Positions 28,786 to 37,214 of a DNA stretch of 64,000 nt are shown in pieces; position 1 is the stretch's first letter; every line of letters starts with the position of its first letter. The translations under genes and the position numbers were made by a program. The notes below the pieces were generated by a model, which saw only the letters and a program-made list of their open reading frames with translations, was not told the DNA's origin and searched no databases. The stretch is from Pseudoxanthomonas sp. (lineage in GTDB: Bacteria > Pseudomonadota > Gammaproteobacteria > Xanthomonadales > Xanthomonadaceae), in contig NZ_PKDG01000014.1 of the NCBI RefSeq assembly GCF_002863005.1, positions 1 through 64,000 on the forward strand, written 5' to 3'.

Positions 28786-31257
28786 ATGCGGAAAGGAAGG
28801 ATATTGCTGGCGGTGGGATTGGCCCTGGCGATGCCGTCATTGGCGGTGGCGCAGGAGGCGCGCTACCTGCAGCCGCCGGAACCGCTCCTGCAGGTGTTTC
28901 GCGCCCCGCTCAATCCATCGCCGTCGCTGGACCCCACGGGTACGCGCGCGATCCTGATCCGGCAGTCGCAGTATCCGCCGATTGCCCGTGTCGCCGAACC
29001 CTATCTCAAGCTCGCCGGCGTCCGCGTGGAGCCGCGCAACCACAGCCGCCACGATCGTTCCAATGGCTACGGCATCCGGACCTGCCTGGAGAGCTTCAGC
29101 GTGCTGGAGCTGGCCAGTGGCAAGGAAACTGCCGTCGCGCTGCCTGCGGGCGCCTGCCCGGGCAACCCGTCGTGGTCGCCGGATGGCACCCGGTTCTCCT
29201 TCGACAACACCACCGACACAGGCGTGGAGTTGTGGGTCGGCCGCGCTGCTGACGGCCAGGTGCGTCGCGTGGAGGGCGTGAAGCTCAACACGATCCTGGG
29301 TGGTGCGGTGCAATGGCTGGGCGACAAGCCCTCGATGCTCGTGAAGCGGGTGCCCACCGACATCGGCGCCGCGCCGGTGCGTTCCGCGGTCCCTCCTGGG
29401 CCGGAGATCAAGGAAGCGATTGCCGGCAAGGGCGAGAGCAGTACTTACGAAGCGCGCGATACCTTGTCCGGTCCCGAGGACGAGACCCTGTTCGACTACT
29501 ACGCCACGTCGCAGCTGGCGGTGGTCGATGCCGACAGCGGCACAGTGACGCCTGTGGGTGCCAAGGCTGTGTACGGCGCCGTCGATGCGGCGCCGGATGG
29601 GCGCCACGTGCTGGTGGAAGTGCTGGCGCGTCCGTACTCCTACGTCACCACCTGGCAGCGCTTTGCCAAGGACCTGGGTGTTCTCGATTTGAATAATGGT
29701 CGCGTGACGCCGCTGGCGATGCTACCGGTCGCCGACCGTGTCCCCGTGCGCGGTGTTCCCACCGGTCCACGCAGCCACGCCTGGCGCGCCAATCAACCGG
29801 CGACGCTGGTATGGGCCGAAGCGCTCGACGGCGGCGACTGGAAGAACGACGTGCCGGCCCGTGATCGCCTGTTGATGCTGGCCGCGCCTTTCACCGGCAA
29901 GCCGAAGGAGATCGGACGACTGAAGCAGCGTTACGCCGGTCTGGCGTGGTTCCGCGAAGGCGGTCGTGCGCTGACCTACGAGTACGATGCGAACCGGAGC
30001 TGGCAGACGACGACGCTGGTGGACGTGGACAAGCGCGTGCCGGCACGCGTGCTGTGGGATCTGTCCAGCGACGAGTTGTATGCCGACCCCGGCAACCCGG
30101 AGTTGCAGCGACTCGCGAACGGCGCCTGGGTGCTGCGTGAAGAGGACGGCGCTCTGTTCCTCAGTGGCATGGGCGCGACGCCGCAGGGCAACCGGCCGTT
30201 CCTCGATCGCTACACGATCGAGGACGGCAGCACGCGGCGCCTGTTCCGCAGCGATGCGACCGCGTACGAGGTCTTCGTCGGCTTCGAGGGCGACGACACC
30301 CGTCGCCTGCTCACCTGGCACCAGTCGCCGAAGGATCCGCCGAACCTGCAGCGCCGCATCCTCGCGGACGCCATCGAAGGCGCGGCACCGGCGGAAGCCG
30401 CCGTACGCTCCGAGCCGATGCCGCTGACCCGATTCCCGGACCCCACACCGCAGGTGCGGGACATCAAGAAGCGGCTGGTGACGTACAAGCGCAAGGACGG
30501 CGTGGACTTGTCCTTCACCCTTTACACGCCGCCGGGGTACCAGGAAGGCACGCGCGTGCCGGCGATCCTGTATGCCTATCCGATGGACTATGCGGACCCG
30601 TCGAAGGCCGGTCAGGTAAGCGGTTCGGAGCAGACCTTCACGCGCCTGTCGAATTACCGCCTGTTGCTGCTCGCCGGCTACGCGATCATCGACAACGCGT
30701 CGTTCCCGATCGTCGGCGACCCGAAGACGGCCTACGACACCTACCTGGAGCAGCTGGTCGCGAACGCGGAAGCTGCGGTCGACAAGGCGGTCGAGCTCGG
30801 CGTGGTCGACCGCGGCCGCATCGGCGTCACCGGACACAGTCACGGCGCGTTGATGGCGGCCAACCTGCTGGCGCACTCGGACATGTTCCGTGCCGGCGTG
30901 GCCTCCAGCGGCGGCTACAACAAGACGCTGACCCCGTTCGGCTTCCAGAACGAACGCCGCTCGTTCTGGGCGGCACCGAAGGTGTACGACCAGGCCTCGA
31001 CGTTCTTCCACGCCGACAAGGTCAACGAACCGCTGCTGATCGTGCATGGCAGCGACGACGCCAACCCGGGCACCGAGTCGCTGCAGTCGCCACGGTTGTT
31101 CCAGGCCATCCGCGGCACGGGCGGCACGACACGGCTGGTGATGCTGCCGTTCGAGCCTCACTGGTACACGGCGCAGGAATCGAACGAGCATTTCATCGCC
31201 GAGATGCTGGCCTGGTTCGACCGTTACGTGAGGCCTGAGCCCGCGACGCGGAAGTAA
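28786..31257 (+). CDS. Secreted S9 family (glutamyl endopeptidase-like) serine peptidase
   Basis: An 823-residue protein with a signal peptide (about 1-22, AVAQEA), a beta-propeller region (WSPDGTRFSF and similar repeats) and a C-terminal alpha/beta-hydrolase domain. The catalytic triad is read as Ser685 (GHSHG), Asp757 or Asp758 (HGSDDANPGT) and His792 (EPHWYTAQES). The segment TPFGFQNERRSFWAAPKVY resembles the S9D glutamyl endopeptidase branch related to plant chloroplast CGEP. It probably degrades peptides in the periplasm. A terminator lies on either side, so it is a single-gene unit. Confidence 0.88.
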   Translation: MRKGRILLAVGLALAMPSLAVAQEARYLQPPEPLLQVFRAPLNPSPSLDPTGTRAILIRQSQYPPIARVAEPYLKLAGVRVEPRNHSRHDRSNGYGIRTCLESFSVLELASGKETAVALPAGACPGNPSWSPDGTRFSFDNTTDTGVELWVGRAADGQVRRVEGVKLNTILGGAVQWLGDKPSMLVKRVPTDIGAAPVRSAVPPGPEIKEAIAGKGESSTYEARDTLSGPEDETLFDYYATSQLAVVDADSGTVTPVGAKAVYGAVDAAPDGRHVLVEVLARPYSYVTTWQRFAKDLGVLDLNNGRVTPLAMLPVADRVPVRGVPTGPRSHAWRANQPATLVWAEALDGGDWKNDVPARDRLLMLAAPFTGKPKEIGRLKQRYAGLAWFREGGRALTYEYDANRSWQTTTLVDVDKRVPARVLWDLSSDELYADPGNPELQRLANGAWVLREEDGALFLSGMGATPQGNRPFLDRYTIEDGSTRRLFRSDATAYEVFVGFEGDDTRRLLTWHQSPKDPPNLQRRILADAIEGAAPAEAAVRSEPMPLTRFPDPTPQVRDIKKRLVTYKRKDGVDLSFTLYTPPGYQEGTRVPAILYAYPMDYADPSKAGQVSGSEQTFTRLSNYRLLLLAGYAIIDNASFPIVGDPKTAYDTYLEQLVANAEAAVDKAVELGVVDRGRIGVTGHSHGALMAANLLAHSDMFRAGVASSGGYNKTLTPFGFQNERRSFWAAPKVYDQASTFFHADKVNEPLLIVHGSDDANPGTESLQSPRLFQAIRGTGGTTRLVMLPFEPHWYTAQESNEHFIAEMLAWFDRYVRPEPATRK

Positions 31258-31280
31258 TACCCCATCGCTGTGGCTTCAGG

Positions 31281-31314
31281 AAAACGCCGGGCCCATGCCC
31301 GGCGTTTTTCTTTT
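31281..31314 (+). terminator. Intrinsic terminator after the S9 peptidase gene
   Basis: A 12-bp stem (31281-31292 with 31297-31308, loop CCAT) followed by TTTTTCTTTT. Confidence 0.92.
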
Positions 31315-31408
31315 GGGTGCGACGGAGTGTCCCATGCGACCAAGGTAGGAAGGTGGCGGCGGCGGGGCGGGTCTATGCTGGTCCCGGTGTCGGATCTGGG
31401 AGGTTCGC

Positions 31409-33310
31409 ATGGCATACGAAGACGTCTATCGGCGCTCGATCGAGCAGCCCGAGGCCTTCTGGGGTGACGAGGCGAAGGCCATCCATTGGCACGTGCCGCC
31501 GCGGCAGGTGCTGGAGTACTCGCAGCCGCCGTTCCGTCGCTGGTTCGTCGGCGGCCAGACCAACCTCTGCTACAACGCGGTGGATCGCCATGTTGCCGAG
31601 CGCGGCGACCAACTGGCGCTGGTGGCGGTGTCCACCGAAACCGATGTGACCCGCGAAATCAGCTACCGAGAGCTGTACCGCGAAGTGAACGCCTTCGCCG
31701 CCGTGCTCAAGCGGCTCGATGTCGGCCGTGGCGATCGCGTGGTCATCTACATGCCGAACATGGCCGAAGCCGTGTTCGCGATGCTGGCCTGCGCGCGCAT
31801 AGGCGCCGTGCATTCGGTGGTGTTCGGCGGCTTCGCGGCGCACAACCTGGCCCTGCGCATCGACGATGCGCAACCGAAGCTGTTGATCGCCGCCGATGCG
31901 GGCAGCCGCGGCGGCAAGGTCATTCCCTACAAGCCGCTGGTCGACGAGGCGTGCGCGAAGGCGAACACGCCTCCGGCCAAGGTGCTGATCGTGTCGCGCG
32001 GCCTGGATGCGGCAGAGCCGAAGATCGCCGGCCGCGATGAGGACTACGCCACGTTGCGCGCCGCCGTCGGCGATGCCGAGGTGCCGGTCGAATGGCTGGA
32101 GTCGAACGAGCCCAGCTACCTGCTCTACACCTCCGGCACCACCGGCAAGCCGAAGGGCGTGCAACGCGATGTCGGCGGGTATGCGGTCGCCCTCGCGCTG
32201 TCCATGCGCACGGTGTTCGACGTGGGGCCGGGGCAGGTGATGTTCTCCACATCCGATGTCGGTTGGGCGGTGGGGCATTCCTACAACGTGTATGGCCCGC
32301 TGATCGTGGGCGCGACTTCGGTGCTCTACGAAGGGCTGCCGATCACGCCCGACGCCGGCATCTGGTGGGCGCTGTGCGAGCAATACGGCGTGCGCACGAT
32401 GTTCTCCTCGCCGACCGCGGTGCGGGTGCTGAAGAAGCACGACATCGATTTCATCAAGCGCCACGACCTGTCCGAGCTGAAGTACCTGTTCCTCGCGGGC
32501 GAGCCGCTCGACGAGCCGACGGCGCACTGGATCACCGATGCGATCGGCAAGCCGGTGATCGACAACTACTGGCAGACCGAGACCGGGTGGCCCGCGCTGA
32601 CGCTGCTGCCGGGTCTGGACATGAAGCCCGTGCGGTTCGGTTCGCCCGGGTTCCCGAACCTCGGTTACAGGATGAAGGTGATCGACGAAAGCACTGGCGA
32701 GGAAGTCGGGCCTTGCAAGAAGGGTGTGCTGGTCATGCAGCCGCCGTTGCCGCCCGGGTGCATGACGACGATCTGGAACGACGACGCGCGCTTTCTCTCC
32801 AGCTACTTCAGCCACTTCAAGGAACTGCTGTACAGCTCGCTGGACTGGGCGATCCGCGACGAGGACGGCTATACCTTCATCCTCGGCCGCACCGACGACG
32901 TCATCAACGTCGCCGGCCATCGCCTGGGCACGCGCGAGATCGAGGAATCCGTGTCCGGCTTCCCTGCCGTGGCGGAGGCTGCCGTGATCGGGGTGGCCGA
33001 CGAACTGAAGGGGCAGGTGCCGGTGGTGTTCGCGACGCTACGCCAGGCCACCGACGAGCCGCATGAACGCGTGCAGGCCGCCGATGGCATGCGGCGCACG
33101 GTAGAGCAGAGCCTGGGCGCGGTCGCGCGGCCGGCGCGCGTCTACATCGTCAACGCATTGCCGAAGACGCGTTCGGGAAAGCTGCTGCGGCGCTCGCTGC
33201 AGGCGCTGGCGCAGGGTGCGGATCCCGGCGATCTCTCCACGCTGGACGATCCCAATGCGCTGGAGGAAGTGAGGCGCGCGCTGCAGCGCGGGCCCGAGGT
33301 CGGCAGCTGA
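31409..33310 (+). CDS. prpE: Propionate-CoA ligase
   Basis: A 633-residue acyl-CoA synthetase of the ANL superfamily that activates propionate (or acetate) to its CoA ester through an acyl-AMP. The AMP-binding loop YTSGTTGKPKGV, DNYWQTETGWPA and catalytic Lys591 in KTRSGKLLRRSL are intact. Length and the DNYWQTETGW signature fit PrpE as well as Acs; the nearby prpB and prpC favour PrpE. Propionyl-CoA would feed the methylcitrate synthase at 37215. It stops three bases before the convergent M14 gene. Confidence 0.85.
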   Translation: MAYEDVYRRSIEQPEAFWGDEAKAIHWHVPPRQVLEYSQPPFRRWFVGGQTNLCYNAVDRHVAERGDQLALVAVSTETDVTREISYRELYREVNAFAAVLKRLDVGRGDRVVIYMPNMAEAVFAMLACARIGAVHSVVFGGFAAHNLALRIDDAQPKLLIAADAGSRGGKVIPYKPLVDEACAKANTPPAKVLIVSRGLDAAEPKIAGRDEDYATLRAAVGDAEVPVEWLESNEPSYLLYTSGTTGKPKGVQRDVGGYAVALALSMRTVFDVGPGQVMFSTSDVGWAVGHSYNVYGPLIVGATSVLYEGLPITPDAGIWWALCEQYGVRTMFSSPTAVRVLKKHDIDFIKRHDLSELKYLFLAGEPLDEPTAHWITDAIGKPVIDNYWQTETGWPALTLLPGLDMKPVRFGSPGFPNLGYRMKVIDESTGEEVGPCKKGVLVMQPPLPPGCMTTIWNDDARFLSSYFSHFKELLYSSLDWAIRDEDGYTFILGRTDDVINVAGHRLGTREIEESVSGFPAVAEAAVIGVADELKGQVPVVFATLRQATDEPHERVQAADGMRRTVEQSLGAVARPARVYIVNALPKTRSGKLLRRSLQALAQGADPGDLSTLDDPNALEEVRRALQRGPEVGS

Positions 33311-33313
33311 CGG

Positions 33314-34768
33314 TCAGCGCGCCGGTGGCGCGGGTGTCGCCGGGTCCACACTTCCGTCGAGCGTCCACACTACGTCGCGGCCCAGCGGATCGCGGCTCAG
33401 CACGAAGCGCGCGCTGGCGCCCGGCGTGAGCGGCAGGGGCGAGCGCGGTTCGTCGTTGTCGCCGTCGTCGTTCGCTTCGATCACCGTGCGTTCGCCCTCA
33501 TGTCCCGGGATCGGCACGATGAACAGGTCGCGTGCGTCCAGGGTGCGGCGTGCCTTTTTGGTGCCGAGGTCGCCGATATCGGCGATGGCGCCGTCGGTTT
33601 CCATCAGCGGATTGCGGAAATTGACCAGCAGGTCGGCCTTTGTCGGCGGACGACCCGGCACCGACAGCGTGCCGCCACGCACCAGCAGATCGGGCCATAC
33701 ATCGCCGTTTTCCGGCAGCTCGCGGTATAGCGCAGGCGCTACGCCCACGTGGCTGCCGGTCGCGATGCTGTCCAGCGCGGCCACCAGGCCGAGGAAGTAG
33801 AGCTTGCGCAGGCGCTGCTTCTGCACGTCGCCCTCGATGCCGCCCGCTTCGATCAACACCGTGCTGGCGCCCCACTGCGTGGTGAGGTCGCCGAACGCGC
33901 GCGGGTCGAAGGTTTCGTCCCAGCGTGCGATATGGCCGGCCAGGTAGGGTTCCAACGCCGTGCGGATCACGCCGGCCACTTCGATGGCGCGCGTGCGCAC
34001 ATCGTTGACGTCGGCGGCGTGGTTGTAGGGCGGCGATAGCAACGCGATGGCGGTGCCGCGATCGGAATCGCCGGCGCGATAGCCGACGCGCTGGTCGTGC
34101 AGGTTGAAGCCGTACATCGGTTTCACCCGGTCGTACAACGCCTTCAGCGTGCGCGCTTCCGGCGTCGCCAGCATGCGCGCATCGCGGTTGAGGTCGATCC
34201 CCTGCACGTTGCGTCGCTGGAAGCGCGCAGCGCCGTCGGGATTGACGATGGGGAAGACATGCAGCGTGGTGTTCGCGCGCAGCTGCCTCACCAGCGGATG
34301 GTCGGGATGGTCGCCGAGAAAGCGGAACAGGTCCGCCAGCGCCATCGACGCCGTACTCTCGTCGCCATGCATCTGCGACCACAGCAGCACGGGGATCCTG
34401 CCTTCGCCCCAGCGCACATGGCGCAAGGGGCGGTCCTCGACGCTGCGGCCGATCTCTTCCACGTGGAAGCCGTGCGTACGCGCCAGCAACGGCGTGGCGA
34501 CCGACCACCAGTGTTCCGCGTTGAACGTGCGGTCCTCCAGGCCGGCGACGCGCAGTTCCGCGTCGTAGAGCGCATCGAGCCCCGATAGCCACGCCGGGGG
34601 TGGGGGTATCGCGGTCGGGGCCTGCGTCGACGCATCCGCACGTGGCATGTCGGTGTTCCGGGCGATGGTGGTGGGGATCATCATCGTCAGCAGCAGGCAC
34701 AGGGCTAGGGTGGGGCGCATCACGGCAGCAGCAGGAGCGGTCGCTTGCAGGGTCGGTGCATGCGTCAT
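33314..34768 (-). CDS. Exported M14 family zinc carboxypeptidase
   Basis: A 484-residue protein from ATG 34768; ATG 34720 (MRPTLALCLLLTMM) gives a tighter signal peptide, and neither has a good binding site. The zinc site is visible as His134 and Glu137 (QMHGDES) with His224 (NLHDQR), plus substrate-binding NPDG and GIDLNRD and a C-terminal IEAGG glutamate. It likely trims peptides or peptidoglycan stems in the periplasm. It starts 34 bp after the citrate synthase-fusion gene on the same strand, so the two may share a transcript. Confidence 0.82.
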   Translation of the reverse strand: MTHAPTLQATAPAAAVMRPTLALCLLLTMMIPTTIARNTDMPRADASTQAPTAIPPPPAWLSGLDALYDAELRVAGLEDRTFNAEHWWSVATPLLARTHGFHVEEIGRSVEDRPLRHVRWGEGRIPVLLWSQMHGDESTASMALADLFRFLGDHPDHPLVRQLRANTTLHVFPIVNPDGAARFQRRNVQGIDLNRDARMLATPEARTLKALYDRVKPMYGFNLHDQRVGYRAGDSDRGTAIALLSPPYNHAADVNDVRTRAIEVAGVIRTALEPYLAGHIARWDETFDPRAFGDLTTQWGASTVLIEAGGIEGDVQKQRLRKLYFLGLVAALDSIATGSHVGVAPALYRELPENGDVWPDLLVRGGTLSVPGRPPTKADLLVNFRNPLMETDGAIADIGDLGTKKARRTLDARDLFIVPIPGHEGERTVIEANDDGDNDEPRSPLPLTPGASARFVLSRDPLGRDVVWTLDGSVDPATPAPPAR

Positions 34769-34802
34769 CGATGTCAAATCCGTGCGGGGCAGCGCCACCG
34801 CG

Positions 34803-36029
34803 TCATGCCGACGGTGCCGATGGCGTGATGCCGGTGTAGCGCGCACGTGGACGGATCAGGCCGCCCATCGCCTGTTGTTCCAGCGCGTGCGCCAGCCAGC
34901 CGGCGAGGCGGCCCGCGGCGAACATCACCAGCGCGGGCGTCGCCGGCAGGCGGTTCAGGTGACAGATCGCCGCCAGCATGAAGTCGATGTTCGGGCGCAG
35001 GCCGCTGATGTCTTCGGTAGCGGCGATCAGCGTTTCCAGTGCGGCCATTTCGCGCTCGCCTGCGTGGCGTTCGCGAGCGCGCGCCAGCAGCTCGGCACCG
35101 CGCGGATCGCCCTGCGGATACAGCGCATGGCCGAAGCCCGGAAGATCATCGCCGCGCTGCCAGCGCTCGCTGATGAAGCGGCGCGCGTGGCCGGCGTCAC
35201 GGGCATCGGCGATGAGTGCGTACGCACGCGCCGTCGCGCCGCCATGGCGGGGCCCGGACAGCGCGGCGAGGCCGCTGCAGACGGTGGCGTGCAGATGCGC
35301 GCCGGTGGAGGCGACCACGCGCGCCGCGAAGGCCGAGACGTTCAATTCGTGGTCCGCGCAAACGATCAGCGCGGCACGCACGAGGTCGGCGAACCCGTCG
35401 TCGCCCGGATGCCAGGCCTGCGCGAGCACGCGATGCACCGGTGCGCCGGAAGGCGGCTGTGCGACCAGCAGGGCCGCGTTGTGGCGCAGCAGTCCGGCGG
35501 CGATCTCGTGGCGCACGCGGGGCGCCGAATTGAAGGAGTGGCGCACGTCCAGCGCCAGCAGCGGGATCGCCGCCATCGCGCGCTCCAGCGGCGGCAGCGC
35601 GACATCGGAGGCGAGCGGCGCGACCACCGCCGGCCACGGGGTCGACGAAGGCGCGGTGAACGGGTCCTCCTCGCCGCAGGCCCAGAGTTGCCGCGCGACG
35701 TCTTCCAGCGTGGCGCCGTCGTGGACCATGCCGATCGCCGACCGGCCCCGGTAGTAAGGGCCGTCCGGACGGATCAGGGAGATCTGCGTTTCCAGCACCG
35801 GCAGGCCCCGGTCCAGGCTTTGCGCGGCACCGCGCGCCGCGCCGCGCCCCACCTGCTTGCGCTGGGCCAGGCGCTCCACGTCCTGACGCAGGTAGAGGCG
35901 GCTGCGGTGGTCCTTGCCCGGTCGGGATTCCAGCAGGCCGCGGCTGACGTAGGCGTACAGCGTGGCCTGGCTGATGCCCAGCAGGCGGCAGGTGTCGCGG
36001 GCGGACAGAAGGTCGGTCGCGGAGGCCAT
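34803..36029 (-). CDS. Helix-turn-helix/citrate synthase fusion, probable prp regulator
   Basis: Residues 9-57 form an excisionase/MerR-like DNA-binding domain (ARDTCRLLGISQATLYAYV). Residues about 75-400 are a full citrate synthase domain. The three catalytic residues of the family appear intact: His227 (ADHELN), His301 (GFGHALY) and Asp349 (NIDF), with Arg393 of RPRARYTG. The ATG at 36029 gives 408 residues; an in-frame extension to 36170 would read through the operator region. It diverges from prpB across 146 bp. I infer that the citrate synthase fold senses propionyl-CoA, oxaloacetate or methylcitrate and controls prpBC. Residual enzyme activity is possible. Confidence 0.8.
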   Translation of the reverse strand: MASATDLLSARDTCRLLGISQATLYAYVSRGLLESRPGKDHRSRLYLRQDVERLAQRKQVGRGAARGAAQSLDRGLPVLETQISLIRPDGPYYRGRSAIGMVHDGATLEDVARQLWACGEEDPFTAPSSTPWPAVVAPLASDVALPPLERAMAAIPLLALDVRHSFNSAPRVRHEIAAGLLRHNAALLVAQPPSGAPVHRVLAQAWHPGDDGFADLVRAALIVCADHELNVSAFAARVVASTGAHLHATVCSGLAALSGPRHGGATARAYALIADARDAGHARRFISERWQRGDDLPGFGHALYPQGDPRGAELLARARERHAGEREMAALETLIAATEDISGLRPNIDFMLAAICHLNRLPATPALVMFAAGRLAGWLAHALEQQAMGGLIRPRARYTGITPSAPSA

Positions 36030-36038
36030 CGAGAAATA

Positions 36039-36065
36039 TTGATTCGTTCGATCAAGATTGATCAA
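36039..36065. promoter_or_regulatory. Tandem TTGAT/ATCAA palindromes, probable prp operator
   Basis: TTGAT (36039-36043), seven bases, ATCAA (36051-36055), then the perfect palindrome TTGATCAA (36058-36065). The last two also make GATCAA-ga-TTGATC (36050-36063). The sites start ten bases upstream of the fusion gene and 111-137 bases before prpB. They are the best candidates for the binding sites of the fusion regulator. Confidence 0.6.
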
Positions 36066-36175
36066 CCCTGAGGATGGTGCCAGATTTGCGTCCCGAAGAG
36101 GGGCGTACCCTTCACGCACCTCCGGCACCGGCCCCAGGCCGAGGCCGCTCGCTGACCGATGAGGAGTCACGTCGC

Positions 36176-37060
36176 ATGAGCACCCCGTCCGCAGGCGCGC
36201 AGTTCCGCGCCGCGCTCGCCGCCGAATCGCCGCTGCAGGTGATCGGCGCGATCAACGCCAACCACGCGCTGCTGGCCAAGCGCGCCGGCTACAAGGCGAT
36301 CTACCTGTCCGGCGGCGGCGTCGCCGCAGGGTCGCTGGGCCTGCCCGACCTGGGCATCAACTCGCTGGAAGACGTGCTGATCGACGTGCGCCGCATCACC
36401 GATGTCTGCGACTTGCCGCTGATGGTCGACATCGATACCGGCTTCGGCCCCAGCGCGTTCAACATCGAGCGCACGGTGAAGTCGCTGATCAAGGCCGGCG
36501 CCGCCGCATGCCACATCGAGGACCAGGTGGGCGCCAAGCGTTGCGGCCATCGCCCGGGCAAGGAAATCGTGTCGGCCGGCGAGATGGTCGATCGCGTGAA
36601 GGCGGCGGCCGATGCGAAGACCGATCCGGACTTCTTCCTGATCGCGCGCACCGACGCCATCCAGGTCGAAGGCGTGGACGCCGCCATCGAGCGCGCCATC
36701 GCCTGCGTCGAGGCCGGCGCCGACGGCATCTTCGCCGAGGCCGCCTACGACCTGCCCACCTACCAGCGCTTCGTCGATGCCGTGAAAGTGCCGGTGCTGG
36801 CCAACATCACCGAGTTCGGCAAGACGCCGCTGTTCACCCGCGACGAACTGGCCTCGGTCGGCGTGGCGATCCAGCTGTATCCGCTGTCGGCGTTCCGCGC
36901 GATGAACAAGGCGGCGGAGAACGTGTACGAAGCGATCCGCCGCGACGGCCACCAGAAGAACGTGGTCGACAGCATGCAGACGCGCGAGGAGCTGTACGAC
37001 CGCATCGGTTACCACGCTTTCGAGCAGAAGCTCGACACCCTGTTTTCCGCAAAGAAGTAA
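36176..37060 (+). CDS. prpB: 2-methylisocitrate lyase
   Basis: A 294-residue member of the isocitrate lyase/PEP mutase family (296 in E. coli PrpB), cleaving 2-methylisocitrate to pyruvate and succinate in the cytoplasm. [16 protein letters not shown], the metal-binding DIDTGFG (85-91) and catalytic Cys123 in [10 protein letters not shown] are present. GAGGAG (36161-36166) supports ATG 36176. prpC follows after a repeat-filled gap. Confidence 0.96.
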   Translation: MSTPSAGAQFRAALAAESPLQVIGAINANHALLAKRAGYKAIYLSGGGVAAGSLGLPDLGINSLEDVLIDVRRITDVCDLPLMVDIDTGFGPSAFNIERTVKSLIKAGAAACHIEDQVGAKRCGHRPGKEIVSAGEMVDRVKAAADAKTDPDFFLIARTDAIQVEGVDAAIERAIACVEAGADGIFAEAAYDLPTYQRFVDAVKVPVLANITEFGKTPLFTRDELASVGVAIQLYPLSAFRAMNKAAENVYEAIRRDGHQKNVVDSMQTREELYDRIGYHAFEQKLDTLFSAKK

Positions 37061-37065
37061 GGATA

Positions 37066-37196
37066 TTCCTTCTCCCTTCGGGAGAAGGTGCCCTAAGGGC
37101 GGATGAGGGTACGGCGAAGCCAGCGATGTTCGAGCTGCACGGATTTCGCCGAACCCTCACCCCAACCCCTCTCCCATCGGGAGAGGGGCTCCAAAA
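37066..37196. repeat. Intergenic repeat with three paired arms, between prpB and prpC
   Basis: Three nested palindromes: CTTCTCCC-ttc-GGGAGAAG near 37070, GAGGGTACGGCGAA with TTCGCCGAACCCTC (about 37105-37163), and CCCCTCTCCC-atc-GGGAGAGGGG near 37167-37189. Together they can fold as a three-armed structure. Sequences of this kind (ttctcccttcgggagaaggtg...ccctcaccccaacccctctccc) recur between genes in xanthomonads. A related fragment lies at about 39771-39815. Confidence 0.6.
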
Positions 37197-37214
37197 CAAG
37201 ATGAGGAATTGAAC

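Noticed and set aside
27630-29252. A 540-codon plus-strand frame overlapping mdh and the S9 peptidase gene
   Set aside because: It is out of frame with both genes, crosses a strong terminator and is Arg/Gly/Pro-rich noise.
34647-36071. A long plus-strand open frame opposite the citrate synthase fusion
   Set aside because: It has no recognisable domain, while the minus-strand protein carries intact citrate synthase residues.
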